A stretch of 29,175 nt of DNA. It comes from a virus. This document shows, piece after piece, positions 19,848 through 29,046 of the stretch; the stretch's first letter is position 1, and every line of letters begins with the position of its first letter. Position numbers and translations under genes: made by a program. The notes below the pieces were generated by a model. The model made no database searches, was not told where the DNA came from, and saw only the letters and a program-made list of their open reading frames with translations. The stretch covers positions 1 through 29,175 of IMG/VR virus record IMGVR_UViG_3300022929_000136. One strand, written 5' to 3'.

Positions 19848-20204
19848 ATGAACTCTCTGTCCGGTAAATTTCAAATCACGGTTGGCAAGAAGAAATTCGA
19901 ATGCCATCTGTCTATGAACGCCTTCCGGATGCTTGCCGAGAAGGAGGATTTGTCACTTGAGCAAGTTCAGCTTCTTCTCCAGCACCGACCCATTTCGGCT
20001 GTTCCCGGCATCCTGTATATGGGTGTCAAGAACCACTTCTACTTCAACTCGAAGCCGCTCGACGAACTACCCGACTACGAGTACTTCACGGCTCGGATTT
20101 TGGACGATGCCGAAATGCTGCCCAAGTACATCGAACACATCACCAAGGTTTACCAAGGTGAGGAGGAGGTGGACGAAGAGGACCAGGGGCAGGGAAAGAA
20201 GTAA
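19848..20204 (+). CDS. Tail assembly chaperone, upstream frame (gpG-like)
   Basis: The 118-residue protein starts MNSLSGKFQITVGKKKFECH and is helical and acidic towards its end (VYQGEEEVDEEDQGQGKK). Position between the tail tube and tape measure, a size near 120 residues and an in-frame slippery site just before the stop identify it as the short chaperone of the lambda G/GT type. It binds the tape measure and tube subunits during tail assembly and is not part of the finished tail. Most ribosomes should stop at TAA 20202-20204. A fraction shifts back one base. Confidence 0.85.
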   Translation: MNSLSGKFQITVGKKKFECHLSMNAFRMLAEKEDLSLEQVQLLLQHRPISAVPGILYMGVKNHFYFNSKPLDELPDYEYFTARILDDAEMLPKYIEHITKVYQGEEEVDEEDQGQGKK

Positions 20205-20560
20205 GCGGTCAAGACAAGCCTGTTACTTGGGACGACCTGTACCGTCAGGGTCTATCCTGCGGCTTGTTGCCCAATCAGTTTTGGTCGCTTACATTCTTTG
20301 AATTCACACAATATTCCCGGTCGATCCGGGAGTCGGATGAACGTGCTTGGTGGCATACTGCCAGCCTTATGGCTCTTCACGCCAATCTAAACCGTGACCC
20401 AAAACGTAAGCCGAAGCCTTACACGGCATCGGACTTCTTTCCGTATACCGAAAAAAAGAAAGCAAAGTTTGTTCGCCCTATTGAGGACGACACAAAAGAA
20501 CTTGCCGCCGATTGGGCCACAAGGCTCACCAACCTGAAAAATGGCGGAGAAAGTAAGTAA
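19848..20560 (+). CDS. Tail assembly chaperone, frameshifted long form (gpGT-like)
   Basis: This is the -1 frameshift product. The first frame is read to 20198, then translation continues at 20198 in the frame one base back, through EVSGQDKPVTWDDLYRQG and FEFTQYSRSI to TAA ending at 20560. The product is about 237 residues. The second frame is open from before the slippery site and has no good start codon near its beginning, so it is reached by frameshifting. Its tail includes an aromatic segment (ERAWWHTASLMALHAN) followed by a basic, proline-rich stretch. It plays the role of lambda gpGT, linking the tape measure to tube subunits. The end overlaps the tape-measure start by 20 bases. Confidence 0.85.
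20192..20198 (+). promoter_or_regulatory. Programmed -1 frameshift slippery site GGGAAAG
   Basis: The heptamer GGGAAAG is in the correct phase (G GGA AAG) and fits the X-XXY-YYZ rule. It is the same heptamer as the lambda G-T frameshift site. It lies 4 bases before the zero-frame stop TAA. After the slip the ribosome reads GAA GTA AGC in the -1 frame. Confidence 0.9.
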
Positions 20561-23441
20561 GCTATCAGTCATTCTCTCTCTGGATAGCACCAAGTTCGAA
20601 AGGGCTTTGGGTGAGACGGAGAAGAAGATGAAGAACGTGGGTCGTCAGCTTGCGCAGACGGGCCAAGATATGAGCCTGTATCTGTCGTTGCCACTTGCGT
20701 TAATTGGGCAACGGATAACCGAGACAGCTACTGAATTTGAGTACCAGATGGCGCGTGTGTCGGCCATTAGTGGTGCTACAGGGGTGCAGTTTGGTAAACT
20801 TCAGAGCAACGCAGAAAGGCTCGGTGCATCGACCATCTTCACTGCCCGTGAAGTCGGTCAGTTGTCAGAGGAGTTTGCCAAACTCGGATTTACTGCCGAC
20901 GAGATTGTTCAGGTCACAGAAAGCACCTTGTCTTTGGCGCAAGTGACAGGTGCGGCATTGCCTAGAGCCGCAGAGGTCTCTGGTGCTGCCTTGCGGACAT
21001 TTGGATTAGACGCATCCAAGGTTGGCGAGGTCAATGATGTCGTTGCCGTAGCAATTAGTAAGTCCGCATTGGACTTCGAGTCTTTCGCCGAGACTATGAA
21101 GTATGCGGGATCGCAAGCGGCTATTAGCGGGATCTCAATGGAAGAGTTGAGTGCCGCTATGGGTGTCCTTGCCAATACAGGTGTCAAGGGTTCAATCGCG
21201 GGTACACGTCTGCGTATGATTTTCGCCAAACTCTCGCAGGAGGGCGGCAATGTCCACGACAATTTCATCGAGTTGATCAACAGCAACTTGACGATGAACG
21301 AGGCCATTGAACGCTTTGGAATTCGAGCCGCCACCGCCATACCTGTACTCCAGCAGAACCGCGAAGAGTTCTTCAAGTTGGAGAAGCAGATGAGGTTGTC
21401 GTCAGGCACTCTTGCCATTATGCAAGAGACTATGGATGACACTTCTTTTGCAATGCAGAGGAAGCTGAAGTCTGCATTAGAAGATGTGAGCATTCAAATG
21501 GGTAAGGCCCTGCTCCCGATGGTCAACCTGGTTGCAGGAGCATTGACTTACTTGGCTAATGGCTTTGCTAGTCTACCACCATTCATACACGGTGCAATTG
21601 TTTCGTTCGGTGCAATTGTTGCGGCTGCCGGACCGCTATTGCTTCTGACAGGGAAGTTGCTTCAAATACTTCCAACACTAACTCTGGTCTTCCCCAAGTT
21701 AGCCGCCGCAATCACATTCCTAACCGGACCTTGGGGTCTTCTCATTGCTGGTGTAGCGGCATTGAGTATGGCGTTGTATGCGGCGATTGGAAGATCCGAG
21801 AAGATGGCCGCAATGACAGAGCGACTTGCTGATGCAAGTAAAGCGGCAAGTCAAAATGCGGTCGAAGGCACTTCCAAGATTAAACTTCTCATTGAGGCTT
21901 ACAACAATGAGAACCGGACGATGGAGGAGAAGCAGGACATCTTGGACAAGCTAATGGAGCTGCAACCTGACTACTTCAAGGAGTTAGACGCAAACAAAAC
22001 CAAGGTGGCTGACCTGAAGACCGCCTATGACGAGTTGTTCAAGTCAATGCTTAAGCAGGAGACTGCAAAGGCATTTATGGCAGAAATCAATAAGCTGGAG
22101 CAACAACGCATTCAAGCGTTGATTGAGCAGGACAAGATTCGTCCTGGTATGGAGCAAACACAGACCAACCTTGACGCGGCAAAAGCAAGGCAAGAGGAAA
22201 CCGGAGGTACGGGAAGTATCCTGATGGGAACCTCGTCGGGTACTGCGATAACCGACACCGAAAACATTCTTAAACGTCAGAAAGGTCTGATGCAAGACCA
22301 ACAGGACATCATCGACGAAGCCGAGTCGCAGATCAAACAGATTGGTAAATTGATGGAGGGGCAAGGCTTAGATGCGCTCCTTGGCAATTTAACGGGTAGT
22401 GGAAGCGGAGCCGGACAGCCTGTCGAGTCCGGGGTTGACCCGGTGGACTTCTCGGTCAAGGCGACAACAAGCGAAAAGGCTCTGACCAAACTTGGCAATG
22501 CGCTCTCCGAAACTGCTGTGCGTATGTCCGTCTTGGGTATGAGCAGCAAGGAGGTTGCAGAGGAGAAGTTGAAGGCATTCGAGTCTGCTTTGGGTGCATT
22601 GATTACAGCCTCTTCGGAAGGTGAGAGTGTAGGCAATGAGATCGCGTACATCGTTGCCGAAATGGGCAATTTGCAAACCGAAATTGATGCCCTGACGCAG
22701 AGCGAGGATCTTGACAAGATCTTCAAGAAGATGAACGAAGGCTTTTCTTCATCAAAGATTGCTATCCAGGAGGGGGCTATCACCCCATTGGAGGACGCAA
22801 AAAACCGAATGAAGGCGACCAAAGATGCACTTGATGCATTGACTGACGCGCATTCGGATCAAGCCAGCACTATTGCCAGACTACGCGGTGAATACGCGCT
22901 ATTGGTAGATGAGGTTAAAAAGTTGACTGAAGCCGAGCGACTTGAAAAGCTGCAAAAGGACGTAATGACCAAAACCAATGAAGCCATAATTCAAGGAAGT
23001 ATGGACATTGGTAAGGCTTTGGGTCAGGTTGCGGCAAGTGGAGAGGATGCGGGCAAGGCTATGCTAGAGGCTTCTACAAGCGCACTTTCAGCACTCATCA
23101 CGCAACTGTACCTTTTGTACGCAAAGTCGGTGATGACTAGTGCGACAATCCCTGATCCTATAGCGAAGCTTGCGGCATTAGGCATTGGAGCGGGCATCTT
23201 GAGTGGCTTCGTTGCTAACATCCCCAAAATGGCCCAAGGGGGTATCGCCGTTGGTGAGCAGCTTGTAACGGTCGGCGACAACCGCTCTGGTCGGGAGGCA
23301 ATCATCCCGCTCGAAAAATTGCCGTCAATGATGGAGAAGATGGGGGCTGGTGGCAATAACCGAGTATATGGCTCGCTTCGCGGAGAAGACATTCATTTAA
23401 GCAGTATGCGCGGAGCAAGAATGCAACAAAGAATCATTTGA
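20541..23441 (+). CDS. Tail tape measure protein
   Basis: The 966-residue protein carries the TP901-type core (about 60-290). It includes FEYQMARVSAISGATG, GASTIFTAREVGQLSEEFAKLGF, a segment with ALRTFGLDASKVGEVNDV, and GVLANTGVKGSIAGTRLRMI, the standard order for this family. A membrane-active hydrophobic region follows (about 350-416), then long helical, alanine- and lysine-rich coils (420-900). Near the end is the conserved MAQGGIAVGEQLVTVGDN block followed by GREAIIPLE. By the rule of about 0.15 nm per residue the tail would be roughly 145 nm long. It is ejected with the DNA and may help cross the cell envelope. Confidence 0.95.
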   Translation: MAEKVSKLSVILSLDSTKFERALGETEKKMKNVGRQLAQTGQDMSLYLSLPLALIGQRITETATEFEYQMARVSAISGATGVQFGKLQSNAERLGASTIFTAREVGQLSEEFAKLGFTADEIVQVTESTLSLAQVTGAALPRAAEVSGAALRTFGLDASKVGEVNDVVAVAISKSALDFESFAETMKYAGSQAAISGISMEELSAAMGVLANTGVKGSIAGTRLRMIFAKLSQEGGNVHDNFIELINSNLTMNEAIERFGIRAATAIPVLQQNREEFFKLEKQMRLSSGTLAIMQETMDDTSFAMQRKLKSALEDVSIQMGKALLPMVNLVAGALTYLANGFASLPPFIHGAIVSFGAIVAAAGPLLLLTGKLLQILPTLTLVFPKLAAAITFLTGPWGLLIAGVAALSMALYAAIGRSEKMAAMTERLADASKAASQNAVEGTSKIKLLIEAYNNENRTMEEKQDILDKLMELQPDYFKELDANKTKVADLKTAYDELFKSMLKQETAKAFMAEINKLEQQRIQALIEQDKIRPGMEQTQTNLDAAKARQEETGGTGSILMGTSSGTAITDTENILKRQKGLMQDQQDIIDEAESQIKQIGKLMEGQGLDALLGNLTGSGSGAGQPVESGVDPVDFSVKATTSEKALTKLGNALSETAVRMSVLGMSSKEVAEEKLKAFESALGALITASSEGESVGNEIAYIVAEMGNLQTEIDALTQSEDLDKIFKKMNEGFSSSKIAIQEGAITPLEDAKNRMKATKDALDALTDAHSDQASTIARLRGEYALLVDEVKKLTEAERLEKLQKDVMTKTNEAIIQGSMDIGKALGQVAASGEDAGKAMLEASTSALSALITQLYLLYAKSVMTSATIPDPIAKLAALGIGAGILSGFVANIPKMAQGGIAVGEQLVTVGDNRSGREAIIPLEKLPSMMEKMGAGGNNRVYGSLRGEDIHLSSMRGARMQQRII

Positions 23442-23442
23442 G

Positions 23443-26400
23443 ATGGCAACCCAAGTAGTATACACAAGCACATTTCATAGTCAGAGTGACGACACGTTCC
23501 GGATTGACATCGTGGATGTTGATTATGCCGCAGAGGGTATTAGCCCAACCAATCAGATGTATGGATATGGCATATCCAATCTGCCGCGTGAGTTTCAGGT
23601 CATTCACGAGAGTCCAACGATAACCTGGGACGGTAATGCAGAGGAATTAGCCCAACCTTTGATTGGATCAAAGTTGGAGTTTACTGCTCTTTTAGAAAAC
23701 GAGCATAAAGGTCTGCTTGCGGCAATGAAGCAATTGCCCGAACACCGATTGTGTGCAGAGGTCTACAGGCACAATGGGGCAAGTTCGGACTTAAGTACGG
23801 AAAGTAATTGGGACATCTATTGGCGCGGCGTGTTGGTACACGAAGCGGTCAACTATAGCTACAGTTGCTACCCCATTGAGATTTCGATGGTTTTTACTGA
23901 CGGTCTGGCTCTGCTAAAAGACCAGCCGTACCTCGATCCGGATACCGACGCGGACTACCTAAATGATGGTCTTGAGGGTACTGTTGCGGGAAGCAGCTTT
24001 GCACCATTGCGTGTGCAAATAGGTCGGTGTCTGAAGAGGTTGCCTCACAACGCTCTTTGGGGGGATCAAGACGACTACTTCACCGAACAGATTGACTTGT
24101 TTCATTGGAATCACATTGATGAGACAGCCACTCCCGACGAGATTAAAAGCGTCCTCGACAAGACGGGATGTGATCAGCGCATTTGGTACGAGATTCGGGA
24201 CTACGAGGACGATTGGTATCGCAAGAGCAAGATTGTAACCAACGGCAGTACTTGCTACCAAATCCTGTCCGACATAATGGTGACGATGGGAGCAAGCTTC
24301 TATCACGCTGATGGTATGTTCAATGTCACTTCTCCCTTTATGCAGGAGAGTGATTCGGTCATCAATGGCAAGCGCAAATTCTTAGCGGATAAGCGAAGCC
24401 TCTTGGACTCATCATACGCATATAGCGCATATTCACAACCATCAGGATGGGCAGACGGGACGACATTCCCCAACCTTGTTGACTTAACGGACGACCAGGA
24501 CGACCAGAAGTATCTCATCGTAAGTAGTCGATCTTGGCTTGCTGCCCTGCAACGCGTCAGCTTAACCCATCGTAGTGGTGGCGCACCGCTCATCTTTAGT
24601 CAAAAACACAACAAGATTGGCTACATATGCGGAGTGACCGGGGCGACCTCTGGAACCGTTGTTCCGAATCCGGTAAATGAGAATCTTGAGGTCAACTACG
24701 GCTACCAATTTCCGCTCACCAATTCAGAGTCTATAGTACCCGCTGACTCAGAATTGAACCTTCGTGGTAAGGTGCGTTTTGGTCACGATCTGCTGGTTGA
24801 TGCTGACGATGATAAGCTAGGGCTTCAGCCTGTCTTGCGGTTTGAAATTAAGGTTGGCAACTATTACCTGAAGCAGACTGTTCAGTTGATGTCATCAAGT
24901 GATTTCAGCAATGACAGCGACTTTGGAACAATACGCGTTGCTCTAGGAAATAACGTCGTTCCTTCTGGCAATGACATCACAGGTTGGTTGCCTGTTGAGA
25001 TAACTGACCAAGTTCAATGGACAACAAATAGTGCCGATAGGTTCGAGCTGCCGTTACTGCTCCCTGACTACCTTCAAGAGACGCACGATACGATTGAGTA
25101 TGTCGATTCTGACGACAATGCTTACGAGTACCCTGTAGGCTTCTTTACTAAACGAGACAACAATCATCCTAACCAGATGAGTTCTAGTAACTCGGAGCAA
25201 AATGGAACTTACGAGAGAACATTAGAATTAGACATAGTGCTTCCTCCTGTCCCAGATGCAGTAGCGGAGCATACGGGAGTGAAAATCGACATTGAGGTCA
25301 TTGTGTATGACAATCAAGGTAGTTCTGTTGTAGGCACGACTGCTGACAATAGCGATCCATTCTCTTGCCAAATCATCGACTTCCAACTCTTCAATGGTGA
25401 CGAGTCATATGACCAAGACACTTTGTATTTCGCCAGCCATACCAACCCTGCGGGTGCAGAGACGTATGATGTAGGCGAGACATCGATTGGAACTCGGCCC
25501 GCCGAAATGTATGGGGAGTTAGGCGCACTTGTTGTGGGTAACGGGCATCGTACTGCCAACCGCGCGTCCGCTTATGGAGACCATTGGTTCAGTCAGTCAT
25601 TGGAGTCTTTTCCAACTAGCGACGCGGGCAGTAAAAACCTTGACCTTGTAGTTCGGTCACACTTCAGCAATCGCCAACAGACCATCAGCACCTACAAGAT
25701 GGAAATCCTGACTCGCAATCACCATAGCGAGTTCATTGTACCCACAAGGCGGGTGAAGTTGGAAGAGGGTGACTCCGAGCCTGTTGTGCAAGTGCAGTCC
25801 TGCCAGCACAACTTGATGCAGGGTGTTATGTCTTTCCAAGCATATGAGGTCGATCGGGTTCTGACCAATATGACCACCGACAATAGCACGGAGGCTTTTG
25901 ACACCTTGATTGGGCCGAAAGGGCCGAAAGGCTCGTTGCCAGGTGACTTCGCAACAACGAAAGTGTCCAAGGTGGGTGGCGGTGCAGGGTTGACCCAAGA
26001 GCAGATTGATAAGCTTCTGGCTATTACCATCAACGGCAATGGCGATATCACCGACTTTACAGTAGCATCAGGTTCCGATCCGCTTGATGTGAGCGAGGTG
26101 AGCGGAGCTGCATCGACTACTACGGTTGCTACGCTTCAACAACGCGTGACTGACATCGAGCGAGTGACTGACAACGTCACCCTCGATCAGGCAAATAACA
26201 TCTCGCAGATTGCAACGAACCAAGATGCAATTGCGGCAAATGCTATCCTGCAAACAAGCACAAAACAGTTTGTCACTCAGGCACAATCGACGCAGATTGG
26301 AACGAACGAAACTGACATCGCCAATCTCAATACAACTCTTGATGCAGTAACCGACGTCATCAAGGGGAGTACGGCAGGAACAGGAAAGGGTCTGTATTCC

Positions 26401-28602
26401 GATACCAATAGCACAACTGAAAGTAGTGTAGTTGTCAATGCCAACCTGATTTCCGCATCAGTCGAGACGGGATCTTCCGGTACGGAGACTTCTACTACTG
26501 CACTCCGAATTACCGGAGGTACAACTGCTGGAGATGCTACAGTGAACTTCGACGTTCCTACGGCAGGGATAAGCCACGACGATTTAGACGACAGACCTCC
26601 GCTTTACCACGGCATTGGTTTGGACGCGGCTGGCACTAGCGGTTTCCTGATTGGTAGTGGTAGTGTGTCTTTTGCGGTTGGCGATCTGTTGTCATTTACA
26701 TACAACAACAATGCAGGTATCTACCAATGCATTACAGCCACCTCAATTTCACAGGGGTCCAACGCTACCAATGTTTTCACAAATTGGCTTGCGGAGGCGA
26801 GCAAGTTTACACACGTTGGCGCAAGGGGTGACCTCAGTTTGGGGACGTTGGATTCGAGTACGTCATCTGACAATTTCAGCGATAGTCTTACCACATTTAC
26901 TTTGACGTGCAGTAGTACTGTATCCATTACTTCTTCCTCACTCATTGCTCTTTTCGGCACGGTGTTTTCGACAGGGTCAATTACTGCGGCAGGATTTACG
27001 ACTACGGGTACGGGTACGATAGGAACACTTGTCGCAAGTAGCCTGAACTATCCTACCTCGGACGGAACTTCCGGACAGGCTCTCGTGACGGACGGCTCCG
27101 GCAACTTGTCCTTCTCGACGATTAGTAGTGGTCTAACTGACATAGTTGACGACACCACTCCACAGCTTGGTGCGGATTTGGATATGTTCACCAATAGTGC
27201 CGAGTTGCTTGTGACGGGCAACGTATATGTGTTCCGATATCACACCGGGTCGGCAGCCACAAACTACGGACTGTTCTTCAACCTTACTTCGGCTCGTTTT
27301 GAGTTCCTCGATGGTTCAGGCAATGAGGTGTTTGCCATCAATGCCAACAACGGCAAGACCAAGGTTGCCAACTCTTACTTTCTGCCAACCGCAGACGGAT
27401 CAAGCGGTCAAACCATACAGACCGATGGTAGCGGCAATCTGTCGTTTGTTACCAAGACGCACTACCACGACCGCTACAGCACCGAAGCCGAGAGCGAGCG
27501 CAGCGGCGCGACGGCTACGCTGGAGATATACTACACCGCGCGACCTGACGGCGACGGGTATGCGGAAAGCGAAGTGAGCGACGTTGGCGAGACCGACACC
27601 ATCAACCGCACGCTGTACTACAGCGACAAATTCCAAGCCGACCCAGACACCGCGGGCGACTGGACCGAGTACACCACACAGCCAGCAGATAACGCCACGT
27701 TCGCCACAGCTAAAGCGGCGCTCCTTGCCGGCCTCAATGAGACCGACGCCACAGCAGAGACGCGCGGCACGTTGCCGCTGTCGCTTAAGATGGTGCGCAC
27801 GACAACCGCGGCGGCTAGTGACTTACTGTTAGACACTTACCCAGGCGCGGCGGCGGCGTACTCTGTGCGCAAGCTGGACAAGGACTACACAGGTTACTGC
27901 ATGAAGGTGCGACGCGCCAGCGACGATGCTGAGGCTGATATTGGCTTCGACGTAAATGGAGATTTGGACACTTCTGCCATCGCCACGCATTGCGGGGCAT
28001 CAGCCGGTTACTGCAGCGTGTGGTACGATATGTCAGGCAACAGCAGAAACGCCACGCAAAGCACCGCGAGCGCACAGCCGCAGATATACAACGGCACGGC
28101 GGTCATTACCGAGAACGGAAAGCCTGCGCTGGATTGGGACGGCACAAATGACGTGCTAATAACGTCATACAGTCCTACCGTGACGCACACGGCTTTCTTT
28201 GCTCAAGTGCCTGTTACAAGTACCTTTGGACCTGTTTACGCTTCAGCAGATACGGGCAGTTCGAGAATGTGGGTCGGGGCAAGTGGTGGTAATACTCTTA
28301 CAATTTACCGCGGCGGCACAGTCGCTTTCTCAGAAGGTACCACATTAAGCGGTCAATATTTAGGCTACTGTTTGAATAAGGCAACAGTAACAGACGTGCG
28401 GCTTGGTGTGGATGGAAGTAATGTCGCGGCAAGCGGTAACATTGGAATCGGCGTAATCACTAACCTGCGCCTTGGTGCTGAACCAGAGTCAGGTAATTAT
28501 GGAGATAGCCGAATACAGGAGTTCATTATTTACGATTCTGACAATTCCAGCAATAAGACCGGCATCGAGACTGACATCGACACTTACTTCAGCATAACAT
28601 AA
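23443..28602 (+). CDS. Distal tail / receptor-binding fibre polypeptide with GH54-like lectin end
   Basis: The 1719-residue protein is the only large gene after the tape measure. Residues 1 to about 820 are mostly beta, with an N-terminal part like a baseplate or distal tail domain. GPKGPKG (around 824) marks a collagen-like break. A coiled coil follows (about 890-975; TLQQRVTDIERV, TNETDIANL). Two fibre repeats (SDGTSGQALVTDGSGNLSF near 1206, ADGSSGQTIQTDGSGNLSF near 1316) come next. From about 1461 there is a concanavalin-like domain with AAYSVRKL, VRRASDDAEADIGFD, GDLDTSAI and VWYDMSGNSRNATQ, matching the GH54 arabinofuranosidase-type fold. That end probably binds host surface glycans. Base composition changes near 27460, suggesting replacement of the tip. 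Confidence 0.85.
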   Translation: MATQVVYTSTFHSQSDDTFRIDIVDVDYAAEGISPTNQMYGYGISNLPREFQVIHESPTITWDGNAEELAQPLIGSKLEFTALLENEHKGLLAAMKQLPEHRLCAEVYRHNGASSDLSTESNWDIYWRGVLVHEAVNYSYSCYPIEISMVFTDGLALLKDQPYLDPDTDADYLNDGLEGTVAGSSFAPLRVQIGRCLKRLPHNALWGDQDDYFTEQIDLFHWNHIDETATPDEIKSVLDKTGCDQRIWYEIRDYEDDWYRKSKIVTNGSTCYQILSDIMVTMGASFYHADGMFNVTSPFMQESDSVINGKRKFLADKRSLLDSSYAYSAYSQPSGWADGTTFPNLVDLTDDQDDQKYLIVSSRSWLAALQRVSLTHRSGGAPLIFSQKHNKIGYICGVTGATSGTVVPNPVNENLEVNYGYQFPLTNSESIVPADSELNLRGKVRFGHDLLVDADDDKLGLQPVLRFEIKVGNYYLKQTVQLMSSSDFSNDSDFGTIRVALGNNVVPSGNDITGWLPVEITDQVQWTTNSADRFELPLLLPDYLQETHDTIEYVDSDDNAYEYPVGFFTKRDNNHPNQMSSSNSEQNGTYERTLELDIVLPPVPDAVAEHTGVKIDIEVIVYDNQGSSVVGTTADNSDPFSCQIIDFQLFNGDESYDQDTLYFASHTNPAGAETYDVGETSIGTRPAEMYGELGALVVGNGHRTANRASAYGDHWFSQSLESFPTSDAGSKNLDLVVRSHFSNRQQTISTYKMEILTRNHHSEFIVPTRRVKLEEGDSEPVVQVQSCQHNLMQGVMSFQAYEVDRVLTNMTTDNSTEAFDTLIGPKGPKGSLPGDFATTKVSKVGGGAGLTQEQIDKLLAITINGNGDITDFTVASGSDPLDVSEVSGAASTTTVATLQQRVTDIERVTDNVTLDQANNISQIATNQDAIAANAILQTSTKQFVTQAQSTQIGTNETDIANLNTTLDAVTDVIKGSTAGTGKGLYSDTNSTTESSVVVNANLISASVETGSSGTETSTTALRITGGTTAGDATVNFDVPTAGISHDDLDDRPPLYHGIGLDAAGTSGFLIGSGSVSFAVGDLLSFTYNNNAGIYQCITATSISQGSNATNVFTNWLAEASKFTHVGARGDLSLGTLDSSTSSDNFSDSLTTFTLTCSSTVSITSSSLIALFGTVFSTGSITAAGFTTTGTGTIGTLVASSLNYPTSDGTSGQALVTDGSGNLSFSTISSGLTDIVDDTTPQLGADLDMFTNSAELLVTGNVYVFRYHTGSAATNYGLFFNLTSARFEFLDGSGNEVFAINANNGKTKVANSYFLPTADGSSGQTIQTDGSGNLSFVTKTHYHDRYSTEAESERSGATATLEIYYTARPDGDGYAESEVSDVGETDTINRTLYYSDKFQADPDTAGDWTEYTTQPADNATFATAKAALLAGLNETDATAETRGTLPLSLKMVRTTTAAASDLLLDTYPGAAAAYSVRKLDKDYTGYCMKVRRASDDAEADIGFDVNGDLDTSAIATHCGASAGYCSVWYDMSGNSRNATQSTASAQPQIYNGTAVITENGKPALDWDGTNDVLITSYSPTVTHTAFFAQVPVTSTFGPVYASADTGSSRMWVGASGGNTLTIYRGGTVAFSEGTTLSGQYLGYCLNKATVTDVRLGVDGSNVAASGNIGIGVITNLRLGAEPESGNYGDSRIQEFIIYDSDNSSNKTGIETDIDTYFSIT

Positions 28603-29006
28603 TGGCTACCGTATACCTCCCAGTAACCGCGCGCCTGAACCTCACCAGCGAGCAACGCGCCAAAGGCATCAGCCGCGAGCTGTACAACCTGAAGCTACCG
28701 AAGGTGTTGCACGAACCTGGGCGCACCACGACGATGCTGCTGGCCACCATCCAGCACCCAGATACAGGACAGTGGGCGTGCGTCGGTGACACCGATCTAG
28801 CTATTAACGTACACCCACAGCGCGACTTGCATGCGCTCATAGCTTTGTTCCCACAGCTGACGCAGGAAGAGCGCGACGCAATGACGTACTACATCGGCAC
28901 GTCGCCCGTGGTGCTGTTCCAATATCTGATGCCATCGGACAGCGAGATATTGACGCAAGAACAGGCCGAAGCCGCGGGGTGGTTCGGTGATGGTCCCGGC
29001 GTTTAA
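28602..29006 (+). CDS. Fibre-associated hypothetical protein (full-length)
   Basis: The 134-residue protein starts MATVYLPVTARLNLTSEQRAK and shows a beta-then-helix pattern (TTMLLATIQHPDTGQWACVGDTD, then DLHALIALFPQLTQEERD). It is coupled to the fibre stop by a TAATG overlap, so it is probably made with the fibre. Its last two thirds are nearly identical to the partial gene at the left end of the window. Candidates are a fibre chaperone or a tip component, but no family was recognised. Its GC-rich codons match the GC-rich segment of the fibre tip. Confidence 0.75.
   Translation: MATVYLPVTARLNLTSEQRAKGISRELYNLKLPKVLHEPGRTTTMLLATIQHPDTGQWACVGDTDLAINVHPQRDLHALIALFPQLTQEERDAMTYYIGTSPVVLFQYLMPSDSEILTQEQAEAAGWFGDGPGV
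28795..28991. repeat. Near-identical copy of window bases 1-197
   Basis: Bases 28795-28879 are identical to 1-85, and the whole 197-base segment has 6 mismatches against 1-197. Beyond it the sequences differ: the left copy continues with about 290 bases before its holin-like gene, the right copy with about 55. The identity begins exactly at the first base of the window. Confidence 0.95.
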
Positions 29007-29046
29007 GGTGTCGATTTAAGCCATGCGGGCGCGATAACTTGCGGGC

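Noticed and set aside
20909-21493. A 194-codon minus-strand frame
   Set aside because: Antisense to the tape measure, no motif, and no other minus-strand gene nearby.
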